Below, piece after piece: positions 48,901-57,434 of a stretch of 64,000 bases of DNA. The notes under the pieces were generated by a model. It had not been told where the DNA came from. It saw only the letters and a program-made list of their open reading frames with translations, and made no database searches. Origin of the DNA: Trissonchulus latispiculum (taxonomy: Eukaryota > Nematoda > Enoplea > Enoplida > Ironidae); the NCBI GenBank assembly GCA_030248195.1, contig JASAND010026597.1:1-64000 (forward strand), read 5' to 3'. How positions within the stretch are numbered: the stretch's first letter is position 1; every line of letters begins with the position of its first letter. Made by a program: the position numbers and the translations under genes.

Positions 48901-51615
48901 TTATTGCAAAATTTAAATTTTCCAGAAAATTTTTGAAAATTTTCGATTTGGACCCACAATTTCCAGGCCCCGGCCCCGGTAGTGAGGCCCCGGCCCCGGT
49001 GGTCAGGCCCCGGTACCGATCGGGGCCAAAAATTAGCAAACTTTTGTAAATTTTTGACCAAAACTTTGAATTTTCGAAAGTCAAAAAGTGTTACAAATCG
49101 TTTGTTTTCCCGCTGATATGAATGAAAACAACGATAGTAACTAACGTTTTTGTATATCAAAAATTATTGCAAAATTTAAATTTTCAAGAAAATTTTTGAA
49201 AATTTTCGATTTGGACCCGCAATTTCTAGGACCGGCCCCGGTAGTGGCGGCCCCGATGCATCTCTAATCTCTAATATAAATATTTATGTGTATTAGTAAA
49301 ATTAATTGTAAACTTTATATGTATATATATATCTAAGTGGCTGCACTCACCTCTTTGACTTTTTTCTGTTCAATCTTTCTTTGTTCACGAGCCCATATTT
49401 TCTTAACCTTTTTAATTTGCGCCTGTGCAACGGGTGCCCACTGAACGCCGTCAGACACAACATCAGCAGCAACGGCATCCGTTAAAAATTTTGGAAACGG
49501 TTCGGCGCCAGCATGATGCATGGCCTGAAACTCAAAAATTAAATTGTTTAAACTGGGTTGGCTAAACCCATACAATAAACTCTATATATTTGATGCAACA
49601 TCTCAAAGTCTTAACACAAGGCCGATGATTCAAATTCTAAATCAAAAACGTGTTTTGAGACAAAATTGTGGTTTAGAATCATATTTTGCAATTTTCCAAA
49701 CAAAAAAGCTTATAGTTATACATACATTTGAGAAAGTTTTTGGAAATGTGCATTAAAGTTCGCTTGCTTGGAAGGGTCCATTTTGCCATTCGTGAAATTT
49801 CTCTGGCGCACGTGAAAAAGTGACAACTTTTCTAATTTCCTATGTTTAACACATGAGATCTCAACTTTGAGGTGAAATTACTCAATAGCCGTAAGGTGAA
49901 ATTACTCAATAGCCGTACGACTTACATATATATATATCTATATATATAAATATATATATAAATATATATATATGTATATACGTATAATTATGTATGTAGC
50001 CATGGGGGGAAACCCCCACATTTTCGGATTTTGGCTGGAACTTTTTTATTATAAGGGCTAGATGAGAACTTTATATACCATCGTACTTGGCGTAGTTAAA
50101 TCTTTCTTTTAAGGCCATTTGCACTTCTCTAGGTTGTACCGTTAGGCCAGTATATATAATGCAAAAAGTAGCGGGGGAAACCCAAATCAATGGGGGGAAA
50201 ACCCACCCCTCACAGGTCTCAAAACTTCGCTATTCTGACACTTCCGGTGTAAAATTCAACTCTTTTTAGCTAGTATAAATAAAAAATCCGATCCAGGTAC
50301 CTTTTTTGAGATTTCATGTGCCAATGAAAAGGCAGCATCAAACGGACAGGTTTCATAAAGTTTAATACATACATAAACATAGGGCAATTTTTGAAATGCT
50401 AAAAACGATGTACATAATTTGATAAAACTTATTAGTCTACCGTAAAGAGAATGGTTTTTACGTTCAATTGGCTGTTAAAATCCACAATTGGACCGGACCT
50501 GTCCTGGGTCCTCCAGTATATACCGAAATGGCACTGACTTTCAGGGTTTTTGGCCCCTAGCTAGCCAGGGAAGCAAAATTGTCCTGCAGCGTCCTCGATA
50601 GTACCGTGCTATATATAGTGTCGAATTGTTTCTCTGTTTGGTCGTTAAATAATTTTTCAAAAAAAATTGGTTGGGTATATATCCCCCCAAAGTGGATTTT
50701 TTCCCCGCCACATTTGGCAATGTGCCAGAACACCGGTGCATCGGTCGTTAAAATTTTTGTTTCAAAAAAATTGCAGTATGTGCAAAAGGTATTAGCCCAC
50801 CCCAAAGTACATCGGTCCAAACTTTTTCCCCGGCCAAAGCATTTGGCTCAAAATGTCATAAAATGAGAAGGAGTGAACCAAATGACTTGATCTTTGCACA
50901 CGTAGGCAAGAAAGAGTCGCGCTTTCTGCTGCTGTTTTGGAGCTCATAGTTCCATCCAACCCTTGGTCCAGGATACGGGTGGGTTTTCCCCCCAAAAAGG
51001 GGGTGGGTTTCCGGTTCCCCCCCCCCATCATGGCTATATATACCGTTTGGACAATAAAATAAGTAAAAATCAGCGAGATCGGAGAAGTCGAAAAACTGGG
51101 CTTAATTCTAGTGTTTTTTCTTGGGGGGGCTCCAAAAGTCCGAAGGGCAAGGAATTTTTGGGGGAGGGGCGCGAAAAAGTTTTCGAAAAATATATATATG
51201 CTAAAAATAGAGATATTTTTCTGGCATATATATACTATAGCAGTTGCTTATTATTACAAAATAGGCAGATGCTTACATAAGTGTTGAAAAGGCAATAAAT
51301 AAGTAAAATCTCTGGCGGAGTCGGAAAATTTTTGAAAATTTGGCCTTCTGAGCGAATTTTCCAGGGCAAAATTTGCTACAAAAAGGTGCACCCTTTGGTT
51401 GGGGGGGGGAGAATTTAAGAATTTTTGGGGGGAAGGTCGTTTATGGAGATGCTCCCCATCCCTCCCCAACTAGAATAAGCCCAGAAAAATAATCAAAAGC
51501 TTGACCCCCAAGTAAAATAAGCATACGTAACCTTTAACAAAGTCCTAAAAGGTTTCAAGGAAGAACCATCGCCTGAACTGTCACATCCACGATCTGATAT
51601 GTACAAACTGTCCAT
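28819..51615 (-). CDS. NARS1: Cytosolic asparaginyl-tRNA synthetase, complete gene, 15 exons
   Basis: Charges tRNA-Asn with asparagine using ATP in the cytosol; class IIb synthetase. Exons in transcript order: 51615-51532, 49524-49351, 48436-48347, 48061-47983, 37168-37011, 36398-36312, 35796-35740, 34771-34616, 34275-34154, 33846-33711, 33182-33069, 32824-32777, 30895-30812, 30468-30337, 28950-28819. They join into 550 codons plus TAA with GT-AG introns and consistent phases. Residues 1-86 form the N-terminal extension ([17 protein letters not shown]) and a basic helix. An OB-fold tRNA-binding domain follows from about 125 ([15 protein letters not shown]). The catalytic core carries motif 1 near 265 ([19 protein letters not shown]), motif 2 near 323 ([11 protein letters not shown]) and motif 3 near 515-525 ([10 protein letters not shown]). 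No key residue looks lost. The ATG sits in CACCATGG; an in-frame ATG lies 63 bases upstream (51678) but has a poorer context. Confidence 0.97.
29590..29700 (-). repeat. Diverged solo copy of the satellite core in NARS1 intron 14
   Basis: On the minus strand it reads GTCAAAAAATGTTTTGTCTC then CGATTTTGCCGAAAAG and ATAGGGGTTATTTGACC. This is the same order as the 297-bp unit of 1-16880. Confidence 0.65.
30337..30468 (-). CDS. NARS1: NARS1 exon 14
   Basis: Acceptor TTGCTTTTAG, donor CAG|GTAAAT. Residues 464-507: [44 protein letters not shown]. Confidence 0.95.
30812..30895 (-). CDS. NARS1: NARS1 exon 13
   Basis: Acceptor TTATTTTCAG, donor TCC|GTGAGT. Residues 436-463: [20 protein letters not shown] then DDSRLTES. 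Confidence 0.95.
31644..32691. mobile_element. hAT-like element with GGGCC-word arms, 1.05 kb, NARS1 intron 12
   Basis: Terminal repeat TAGAG(G/A)CCTGCA on both ends and a perfect 8-bp duplication CTATGTTT (31636-31643, 32692-32699). GGGCC-word arms at 31662-31790 and 32574-32665. The interior at 32085-32345 has a second inverted-repeat-like block (CTCACACTAGGCAACTTTGG against CACATTGGGCAACTTTTGAG), possibly a nested degraded element. Confidence 0.92.
32777..32824 (-). CDS. NARS1: NARS1 exon 12
   Basis: Acceptor ATGTTTAG, donor GAG|GTTAGT. Sixteen residues, [16 protein letters not shown]. Confidence 0.94.
33069..33182 (-). CDS. NARS1: NARS1 exon 11
   Basis: Acceptor GCTTTCAG, donor GAT|GTAATT. 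Residues 382-419: [20 protein letters not shown] then [18 protein letters not shown]. Confidence 0.95.
33711..33846 (-). CDS. NARS1: NARS1 exon 10
   Basis: Acceptor AATTTCAG, donor CCT|GTAAGT. It completes the split Glu and gives residues 337-381: [34 protein letters not shown], ending KELNP. Confidence 0.96.
34154..34275 (-). CDS. NARS1: NARS1 exon 9 (motif 2)
   Basis: Acceptor GAGTTTAG, donor GA|GTAGGT. Residues 296-335: [20 protein letters not shown] then [20 protein letters not shown]. The motif 2 Arg and Glu are near 324 and 326. It ends with two bases of a split Glu codon. Confidence 0.95.
34616..34771 (-). CDS. NARS1: NARS1 exon 8 (motif 1)
   Basis: Acceptor CTTTTTTAG, donor GAG|GTGTTG. 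Residues 244-295 with class II motif 1 [19 protein letters not shown] and DYFGEE. Confidence 0.96.
35020..35335. repeat. Diverged G-rich repeat of the 51.7-54.6 kb type
   Basis: GGAGGGGGGCTTCCCAGGGG, AAATTTTTCAGGGGG and similar strings share the style of the C/G homopolymer family. In NARS1 intron 7. Confidence 0.5.
35406..35663. mobile_element. Small hAT-like MITE, NARS1 intron 7
   Basis: Ends AAGGCGCGTAGCCAG and (reverse) CACTAGCGTAGCCAGG, with a perfect 8-bp duplication GTCCACAT (35398-35405, 35664-35671). The GCGTAGCCAGG terminus recalls widespread hAT families. 258 bp, no coding capacity. Confidence 0.87.
35740..35796 (-). CDS. NARS1: NARS1 exon 7
   Basis: Acceptor ATTGTTTCAG, donor AAT|GTAAGT. 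Residues 225-243: [19 protein letters not shown], the linker into the catalytic domain. Confidence 0.95.
36312..36398 (-). CDS. NARS1: NARS1 exon 6
   Basis: Acceptor GATTTGTAG, donor GAA|GTAAGT. Residues 196-224: [20 protein letters not shown] then GGVDHVLNE. Confidence 0.95.
37011..37168 (-). CDS. NARS1: NARS1 exon 5 (OB-fold)
   Basis: Acceptor TCGTTTTAG, donor GAG|GTGTGT. It completes the split Gly and gives residues 144-195, with [19 protein letters not shown] and [17 protein letters not shown]. Confidence 0.95.
38034..38755. repeat. Direct duplication, second copy with an internal deletion
   Basis: 38034-38417 and 38468-38745 share GAACGATTGCCTGGTGAT at the start and GAACTGTTGAAATTATTACA at the end. 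The second copy lacks about 100 bases corresponding to ~38205-38310. Both keep an open + frame (125 and 89 codons) but with no recognisable domain. Confidence 0.85.
39130..39640. repeat. Dispersed copy of the 43.1-44.1 kb composite repeat
   Basis: About one and a half 147-bp type units (TTGCTCAGCTCGCTTAGGGC, CATTTGATACCAAATTTGAC) followed by one 163-bp type unit (GACGGCAAAACGGACACC-like, GGCAAAGTGGAACCAGCACA). Confidence 0.85.
40010..40400. repeat. G/C homopolymer-rich inverted repeat
   Basis: Poly-G runs with AAAAAAGTGGGGGG words on one side and GTGGGGGTCCCCC with GAAAACCC on the other. It begins CTCTAGCCCAAAAAAGTGGG and is internally symmetrical. Same style as 51743-54640. Confidence 0.65.
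40480..40695. repeat. Dispersed repeat shared with 44510-44740
   Basis: Both copies have CAACTTTTTAACGG, a GTGATACGGGG-like string, ACTAAACTCGA and multiple TGCGCAG words, ending GACCCCTATGATA. Confidence 0.8.
41147..41420 (-). mobile_element. tRNA-derived SINE in NARS1 intron 4
   Basis: On the minus strand the first ~85 bases look like a tRNA: A box TGGCCGAGTGG (41412-41402) and B box GGTTCGATCCC (41356-41346), about 45 bases apart. A SINE body follows with TATCCATCCTTAACTGG, TAAATGGGTACCACTACGG and GGATGAGCACCGG. The 5' end begins GGTCGGGGTGGCCGAG. A tRNA-Leu/Ser-like head is inferred from the long variable region. It lies in the same orientation as NARS1. Confidence 0.8.
42470..42537. repeat. 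(TA)n microsatellite
   Basis: Nearly pure TA, directly left of the 42538-42934 foldback. It continues at 42935-42985 on the other side. Confidence 0.95.
42538..42934. mobile_element. 397-bp foldback MITE inserted in a (TA)n tract
   Basis: Ends CGGTACATTTCACGGAAAG and its complement. The arms pair almost completely around a ~15-bp loop near 42735, with TTGGCGAAAA words inside. TA on both sides fits a TA-targeting (Tc1/mariner-type) family. Open frames of 145 codons on both strands result from the palindrome. Confidence 0.88.
43131..43680. repeat. 147-bp tandem array
   Basis: TCTACAGCCACTTTGAGCAT recurs at 43261, 43408 and 43555 (period exactly 147), with partial flanking copies. Each unit has GTTGCTCAGCTCGCTTAGGG, CATTTGGTACCAAATTTGAC and CCCACCCCACCCCACCACAG. 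Confidence 0.92.
43681..44110. repeat. 163-bp tandem array
   Basis: GACCCT(C/T)C...GACGGCAAAGTGG starts at 43683, 43846 and 44009 (period 163), directly after the 147-bp array. Frames of 76-162 codons on the minus strand follow the period and carry no recognised domain. Confidence 0.9.
44510..44740. repeat. Second copy of the 40480-40695 repeat
   Basis: See shared words TTGCGCAG and CTGCGCAG. It abuts the 44750 inverted-repeat element. Confidence 0.8.
44750..45638. mobile_element. 889-bp element with ~190-bp terminal inverted repeats
   Basis: Left arm begins CAAGTAGGAAAAATGCTCC and the right arm ends with its complement. The arms contain repeated TATGAGCC / GGCTCATA words. The ~510-bp centre is AT-rich and non-palindromic, with no transposase frame. 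The target duplication is unclear. Related fragments near 42988-43025 and 38880-38925. Confidence 0.82.
45700..47190. repeat. 145-bp tandem array, ten copies, NARS1 intron 4
   Basis: Units start GACCACTGGTCA at 45747, 45891, 46036, 46179, 46324, 46469, 46614, 46759, 46904 and 47049. Each has TGACCACTGGTCA and, ~20 bases later, its exact complement TGACCAGTGGTCA, then CTTCCGTCGG, ATATGCTCATTGAAACGAGC, GATTTACTATATATGCCCCC. Units at 46036 and 46469, and at 46324 and 46759, are near-identical, suggesting three-unit amplification. Confidence 0.95.
47191..47560. repeat. Two diverged units flanking the 145-bp array
   Basis: They share GACCAGTGGTCACTTC, the TATGCTCATCG and GATTTACTATATATG strings and CACCACCAAATGGCC, but carry CTTTGACCCTGGGCGAGG in place of the first palindrome. 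Confidence 0.8.
47561..47940. repeat. Diverged satellite-core sequence
   Basis: Contains AAAAGTGGTCGATGCAGAGG and TTTGGTATCATTCGAAAGCT, the same ordered words as the 1-16880 units, in weakly similar context. Confidence 0.5.
47983..48061 (-). CDS. NARS1: NARS1 exon 4 (start of OB-fold)
   Basis: Acceptor TAGTTTTAG, donor G|GTATCA. It encodes [12 protein letters not shown] then [14 protein letters not shown] and the first base of a Gly codon. It lies at the far edge of a 10.8 kb intron packed with tandem repeats. Confidence 0.92.
48347..48436 (-). CDS. NARS1: NARS1 exon 3
   Basis: Acceptor CTGTTTCAG, donor CAG|GTCAGA. Residues 87-116: [20 protein letters not shown] then [11 protein letters not shown] second AG four bases downstream would shift the frame and is rejected. 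Confidence 0.92.
48668..49273. mobile_element. hAT-like element with GGCCCC-word arms, NARS1 intron 2
   Basis: Ends TAGGGATGCACCGGGG and (reverse) TAGAGATGCATCGGGG. The last 7 bases of the right end appear doubled (ATCTCTA). The flanks ACGTAAAT and ATATAAAT agree at six of eight positions. It contains a ~245-bp direct duplication with GGCCCCGGCCCCGGTGGTC words. Confidence 0.8.
49351..49524 (-). CDS. NARS1: NARS1 exon 2
   Basis: Acceptor TTTCAG, donor GAG|GTGAGT. Residues 29-86, beginning [14 protein letters not shown] and ending in a Lys/Glu-rich helix ([19 protein letters not shown]). Confidence 0.93.
49800..49915. repeat. Fragment of the 22132-22864 foldback
   Basis: GGCGCACGTGAAAAAGTGAC, AATTTCCTATGTTTAACACA and AACTTTGAGGTGAAATTACT match the arm of the nested element, with a short local duplication of the last words. 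A (TA)n-like tract follows at 49925-49985. Confidence 0.75.
49990..51470. repeat. G-rich homopolymer repeats in NARS1 intron 1
   Basis: Scattered GGGGGAAACCC, TTTTCCCCCCAAAAAGGGGG and similar strings. 51040-51100 is a second fragment of the 22132 foldback (CCGTTTGGACAATAAAAT, CAGCGAGATCGGAGAAG). No exon seen. Confidence 0.55.
51532..51615 (-). CDS. NARS1: NARS1 exon 1 (start codon)
   Basis: ATG at 51615-51613 in context CACCATGG. It encodes residues 1-28, [17 protein letters not shown] then [11 protein letters not shown]. Donor AAG|GTTACG. This is the start of the N-terminal appended domain of eukaryotic AsnRS. Confidence 0.93.
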
Positions 51616-51680
51616 GGTGACAAGATGACGTTGATAGTGCGAACGTGATGGCTGTATTCCGAATGCTATTTTTATCAAAC

Positions 51681-51690
51681 TTTATATATA
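51681..51690 (-). promoter_or_regulatory. Possible TATA box of NARS1
   Basis: TATATATAAA on the minus strand, about 66 bases upstream of the chosen ATG, a spacing compatible with a short 5' leader. The local DNA is AT-rich and many TATA-like strings occur in the window, so this is only suggestive. Confidence 0.25.
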
Positions 51691-51742
51691 ACAATCATCT
51701 ACAATACAAGTATATACAATAGAAGGCAATAGAAGTCAAACA

Positions 51743-54014
51743 TAGTTTCCTTGGGGGGGGGGCGGGGTGGGGGGGGGGTATCCCCCCAAAATTTTTGACC
51801 AAATTTACCCCCCCCCCAGATTTTTTGACTTACCCTCCCCCAACTTTTGGCTACCCCCCCCGAACCGCCCCAACAATTTTTGGACCCAAAAAGTCCGAAA
51901 TCATGTGCCCCAGACCTATAGGTGTAACGGGGATTTGAGTTGGGGCCGGAATTTGGGGGGCCCCTTTTTAGATCCCCCCCAACCTCACCCCAAAAAATTT
52001 TTCTATTTTTATGGCAAAAATCGCATTTTCAGCCATTGCCCATTGCTAATGCCGAAAAATATGAAATTAATACGTAATTTTAGCATTAGTCAGCATAGTT
52101 TCCTTTGGGGGGGTGTCCCCCCCCCCCCCCCCCCCCCAGAATTTTAGACCAAATTTCCCCCCCCCCCACATTTTTTGACTTTCCCTCCCCCAACGTTTTG
52201 CAACCCCACCCCCAACACCCCCCAACGAATTTTGGACCCAAAAAGTTAGCTAAATTTGTTCGAACAATGGTTATTTTTTGAAAAATTTTTCAAAAATTTT
52301 GACCTAAAATCGCTTTAAAACGGTGCAAAAACACCTAAAACGTTAAGAACAAGCCTTATTTTGATGAAAAAAGGCTAAATTACAGAAAATTTTGCATTTT
52401 TTGGCCATTTTTCGATATTTCTGAGGTCCGAATTCTGGGGGGTGGGTTGGGGGGTACCCAGTGGCGGCGCCAGGGGGGGGGGGCCGGCCACCCCCCTTTG
52501 CGATTTGGGCCCCTCCCATGAAAAATTTTTCAGCTGTTAATATGCATAATTTGAGTGTTTTTAACAATTTTTTTAAAAAAATCGGCAAATTTTTGCTAAA
52601 AATTGAAAAATTTTTGCTAAAAATCGAAAATTTTTGCTAAAATTTGAGAATTTTTTGGGAAATGAAGGTAAAATTTGCCAAAGTTTGGCAAAAATTTTTG
52701 GATTTCCCAAAAAAGGTCGCCGGATTTTTGGGTCGGGCCCCCCCCCCTTCAAAAAATCCTGGCACCGCTACTGGGGGTACCTCCATCACATTTCGGAGGC
52801 AGGGTATTTTTTACAGGGGGGGGGGGGCGGGGGCCCCCCCCCCCCCGAAATTGACTCCCCCCCCCGAAAATGCCTTCCCCCCGAAATCCCCCCCTCCCGG
52901 GATTTTTACTTCCCCCCCCCCCCCCCCCGGGATTTTTTGAAGCCCCAAATTTTTGCCAAAAATAGGCTAATTTTCAAAAATTCTCCGGTTTCGCCAGAGA
53001 TTTTTTCGTAAAAATGGCTATTTTAGCTTAAATCCTGGCATTTTGAGAACTTTTTGCCTTTCTACGTGTAAAATACGCCAAAAAATACCAATTTGTAGCT
53101 CATTTATGCAAAAAACTCCCCCAGAAAATTTCACCCCCCCCCCGGGCTCGGGCCCCCCCCCCCCCCGGAAAAAATTCCCTAAAAAATACCCTGCGGAGGT
53201 GGGCCAAGATATATATACCCCCCCAGACCCAAAGTTCCAGGGAAACTATGATTCAGTGTTTTTAAACTCGAAAAGTTGATAGCCAACATGTTTCTGAGAC
53301 CAGAATAAGGTCAATATTGAGTCTAGAAGTCCATAAAACCGTTATAAACGTGCCGTGTACTTCTCGCCATAATAAACACGTTAAGCCAAAAATTTGGACA
53401 TTTTTAAAACATTTGCCAAATTTACCCTAAAAAATGCCCCGTTTTGGCCCAATCTTCGAAGTTGGGGGGGGGGCCGGGGGCCCCCAAAAATTTCTGGGGG
53501 GGTTTGGATCCCCCCCCCCAACAACCCCAATTACACCTATGCCCAGACCCTCCCAGAAATTGTTTAGGTATATATATACTCCCTATCACATTTCGGGAGT
53601 CGACCGCAAAATTTTCGAAGTTTACCCTATCGGCATAGGTGTACCTTGAGAAAACGTTGGGGGAGGGGGTAGCCAAAATTAGGGTGGGTGTGGGGGGGTC
53701 AGCCGTTATGAGGTGGGGTGGGGTCCGGAACAATCGAATTTGGGGGGGGGGGGGTAAAAAATTTATTTGCAAAAAATTTAGATAAAATTATCAAATTTGG
53801 TAAAAAAAACGTTAGTTCCAACTAAAAATCAACAATAGTTCATCATTTTTGCTCATTTGTTTTTGCTAAAACTAGGATTTTTTGCAAAAATTTCGAATTT
53901 TTCCAAAAAATTCCGAATTTGTACTAATTTTGAGCATAGTTTCCCTGGAAATTTTGGTTGGGGGGGGTAAACTTCGGAAATTTGGTGGTCGACCCCCGAA
54001 ATGTGATGGGGAGT

Positions 54015-54056
<42 letters not shown>

Positions 54057-54413
54057 AATTCGGACCTCAGAAATTTTTTAAATTGGCAAAAAATGCAAAT
54101 TTTTCAGTAATTTAGCCCTTTTTTCATCAAAATAAGGCTTGTTCTTAACGTTTTAGGCGTTTTGCCCCGTTTTAAAGCGATTTTAGGCCAAAATTTTGGA
54201 AAAACTTTTCAAAACATGACCATTTTTCGACCAAATTTAGCTAACTTTTTGGGTCCTAAAATCGTTGGGGGGGGGTTCGGGGGGGGGGGGGGGGGGGGTA
54301 GCCAAAAGTGGGGGGATAGTCCAAAATCTGGGAGGGGGTAAATTTGGTCGAAAATTTTGGGGGGGATACCCCCCCCCCCCCCCCCCCTCCCCCCCTAAGG
54401 AAACTATGATTTT
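51743..54413. repeat. C/G-homopolymer tract arranged as a large inverted repeat
   Basis: Left CATAGTTTCCTTGGGGGG with GGTATCCCCCCAAAATTTTT and TTTTTGGACCCAAAAAGT; right CTTTTTGGGTCCTAAAAT with AAAATTTTGGGGGGGATACC and AAGGAAACTATGATT. Further ATAGTTTCC ends at 52090, 53240 and 53938 suggest nested insertions. The longest homopolymer is 39 C at 54016-54054. Proline- or glycine-rich frames here are artefacts. Copy number of bases in these runs may be assembly-limited. Confidence 0.75.
52459..52773. mobile_element. Small hAT-like MITE (CAGTGGCGG-type ends)
   Basis: Ends CAGTGGCGGCGCCAGG and (reverse) CAGTAGCGGTGCCAGG, with a perfect 8-bp duplication GGGGTACC (52451-52458, 52774-52781). It is inserted into the C/G-rich tract and is therefore younger than it. 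Confidence 0.9.
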
Positions 54414-55032
54414 GAGGCAAATTTTTCAAAATTTTGAGGGTGGGGTCTGGCAAATTTGGGTGGGTGGGGTCTGGGATTTGGCCATTTGGGGGTGGGGTCT
54501 GCCTCCAAAATTTCGAGGGTGGGGTCGGCACTTGTCCATTTGGGGGGAGGGGTTAACCCCCCCCCCCCCCCCCAGGTACACCTATGCCAGATGCCTATCG
54601 GCCTCCCCCAACCAAAATTTCCGGTGAAAACAGATCAGTCGGGCATAACAAGACGGTCCGCACCGCATATGAAAATAATACGTAATCTTGCACAATGCGC
54701 TTGCAATTCTTATTTCTATGTCACAACAGTACACAATTTTACTGGCTTAATTTTATTAATACTAGTCCACATTAATCTTTTTGTTCGTGGTGTCTTATCG
54801 AAACAGAAAAAAGGAATTTTCCCGATGAAAACTAGCAAAAATAACAAACTTTAAAGGCTATTTTCTTGCTACTACGCTAACGCATTTAATATTATTTTTG
54901 CTTTAAAAATTTAATCTGATCGGATAGATTCGACGAAGCCGAGCGATTTTTGTTTTTACAGTGACATCTGAAAATGGCTCGTGAAAGCTGTACTGCCGCC
55001 TGTAAACTTTTATGCATAAATGCACAGACTAA
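54414..55032. other. G-rich remainder then AT-rich sequence without recognised feature
   Basis: To about 54640, tandem GGGTGGGGTCTGG words continue. Beyond that the DNA is AT-rich and unremarkable. Confidence 0.5.
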
Positions 55033-55325
55033 TTAAGACCGGTTCATACTTCGTGTGCTTTGTGCTTTGCGCTTTGTCCTTTTGTGCTTTTGTGCTTTGT
55101 GCTTTGTGCTTCCCGGTTCATACTTTTTGGAAAAGCACAGTGCTTTGTGTTTTGTGCTTTTCTAATTCATGCTCCAAAACTGTGCTTTGTGCTTTGTGCT
55201 TTTGTGCTTTTGTGCTTTCGGGTGTGCTTTCGAATGTTGAGCCGAGTTCAACATTTTGAGTTGTGCTTTTGTGCTTAGCCAATCAAATTGCAGGGACTTA
55301 GTATGCAACGCGGACGGTTCTCACC

Positions 55326-56251
55326 TTAAGGGGGCGCTTCCATTATCGGGATTATTGATGTAAAATTTGGACCGATTGCTCAATTTTAAAGAAATCCCAA
55401 CTGAAGTTACTTTGGTTGGCGGGGCATGTTTTAGCAAAATTTCAGTAACTGAGACCTTCTGCTTGGCTCGCTACCATTATGGCTTAAAAAATCGAAATTT
55501 TATTAAGCCCCAAACGATTAATTCGAATGCGCTATGTGAAAGAGCATAGAAAAAGCTTTACAACGATGTGCATATCACTTCTGCACGTGGTTTCTATCAA
55601 AAGTTACAGGCGGTTGAATAATTGGCAAATTTACGTTGACCATTCTCATTTCGTTTAGCAAAGTAAAAACTAACAGTTCGAAAATGAATTCTAAAGGATA
55701 TTTCATGATGCTTTTGTGTTGGATTTGTTTATTATTTTATAAAATGCACTATGCAACTTATTAAAATCATAATATATGTGCAAAACAAAAGCAATTAGTG
55801 CGAAATTTTCCAATTTAACTTTCTCATAAATGCTTCGACCAAAGTTGCTCAAATTTTGCATGTACGTTTATTAAAGAGGTGCGCAGGGGCACTTTTTCCA
55901 TTTTTTGTTTAAACCTTAAATTCCGTGAGATATCGACTTCTAAAGTTTTTGAACATTTATAAAATACTCAAAATTGCACAAATCAAAAAAATGAAAAAAG
56001 TGCCCCTGCATTAGGTCCGTTTATAGATTTGTGCAAAATTTGAGCTACTTTTATTTAGCCGTTAATGAGTGACACCATTTTGAAAATTCAAAATTATCCC
56101 TCTTGTGTAAGTTGCAAGCCAAGCAATAAATTTTTCAAACTCAGCAAATTACTAGTACTTAACACCAACTATCGTTGCTGAAAATTTGAAAGAGATTGGT
56201 TGAGAATTGCATGCAGGAGAGCCGGTCCCGGTAATGGAAGCGCCCCCTTAA
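55326..56251. mobile_element. TTAA-flanked element, copy 1, nested
   Basis: TTAA at both ends, TIR GGGGGCGCTTCCATTA. The arms carry AAAGTTACAGGCGGTT and AAAAAGTGCCCCTGC words. Same family as 56361-57287, in opposite orientation. Piggybac-like target preference, no coding region. Confidence 0.85.
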
Positions 56252-56339
56252 ACTGTCTACATGTGTTGCACAAGTAGGCCACGCGGACAGTTACACACTA
56301 AGATGAAGACAGTTTGAAAACACGGACAGTTACACACTA

Positions 56340-57434
56340 AGGGCCTTTTCGCGCAGCGAGTTAAGGGGGCGCTTGCATTACCGGGAATGGTTCTCCTGAG
56401 TTTATTTTCCAACAAATCTATTTCAAACTTTCAGCATAGGTAGCTGGTGCTAAATGCTAACAATATGTAGAATTTAAATAATCCAGTGCTTGACTTGCGA
56501 CCTACACAAGAGGGATAAGCTGAAATCTTTAAAACGCTGTCACTCATTAACGGCTGAATGAAATTAGCTCAAACTTGGTACAAATGCGTAAAGGAACATA
56601 ACGCAGGGGCAATTTTTTCAGTTTTTCGATTTATGCAGTTTTGAGTATTTTATGAATATTCGAAAACTTTGAGAGTCAATATCTCACGGAATATACTATT
56701 TAAACAAAAACTGAAAAAATTGCCCCTGCGTACCCGTCAAATTAACGTGCATGCACATTTTGTGCGAGTTTGGTCGCAGCATTTATGAGAAAATCAAAAT
56801 GAAAGATTTCGCACTAATCACTTCAGTTTTTCGCAAATATTATGCTTTTAATAAGTCGCACAGTGTATTTCATAAAATAATAAACAAATTCAACACAAAA
56901 TCAACGTGAAAAGTCCTGCAGAATTGATTTCCGAAAGATTGGTTTTTACATTGGCATTCGCGTTGGGAATGGTAAACGTAACTTTGTCATATATTCAACC
57001 GCCTGTAACTTTTGATTGCAACCACGTACAGGAGAGATGTGCACATCGTTGTAACGGGCTTTTTATGCTCTTTAACCTAGTGCATTCGACGTTGTCGTTT
57101 GCAGCTTTAATAAAATTTCGAAATTTTAAGCCATACCGGTAGCTAGCCAAGCACGTGGTCTCCGTTGCCGAAATTTTGTCAAAAGATGCCCCGCCAACCA
57201 AAGTAGGTTTAGTTGGGATTTCTTCAAAATAGAGCTATCGGTCTAAATTTTATATCTATAATCCCGATAATGCAAGCGCCACCTTAAACGAGTTAAAAGA
57301 GTTAAAATTAACTCAATCCTGTTCGCGCACAGGGTTAAAAGGGTTTTATAACAGCTTATTTTAACTCGCCTGCAGGGTTAAACGAGTTAAAAAATTTTAA
57401 CTCTACTCTTTTAACTCGCGCGCGAAAAGGCCCT
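56340..57434. mobile_element. GGGCCTTTTCGCGC-ended element split by a TTAA element
   Basis: Left end AGGGCCTTTTCGCGC followed after 6 bases by TTAA. Right end is the complement (TTAACTCGCGCGCGAAAAGG, CCCT). The ~150 bp left outside the nested element is rich in GAGTTAA / TTAACTC words. Target duplication not clear. Confidence 0.75.
56361..57287. mobile_element. TTAA-flanked element, copy 2, inverted and doubly nested
   Basis: TTAA at 56361 and 57284. TIR GGGGGCGCTTGCATTA and GGTGGCGCTTGCATTA. Read on the minus strand it follows copy 1 closely (CCCAACTAAACCTACTTTGG, TTGGCGGGGCAT). Its TTAA target is a GAGTTAA word of the host element. Confidence 0.85.

Noticed and set aside
51767..54627. Proline- and glycine-rich frames
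   Set aside because: Translations of C and G homopolymers.
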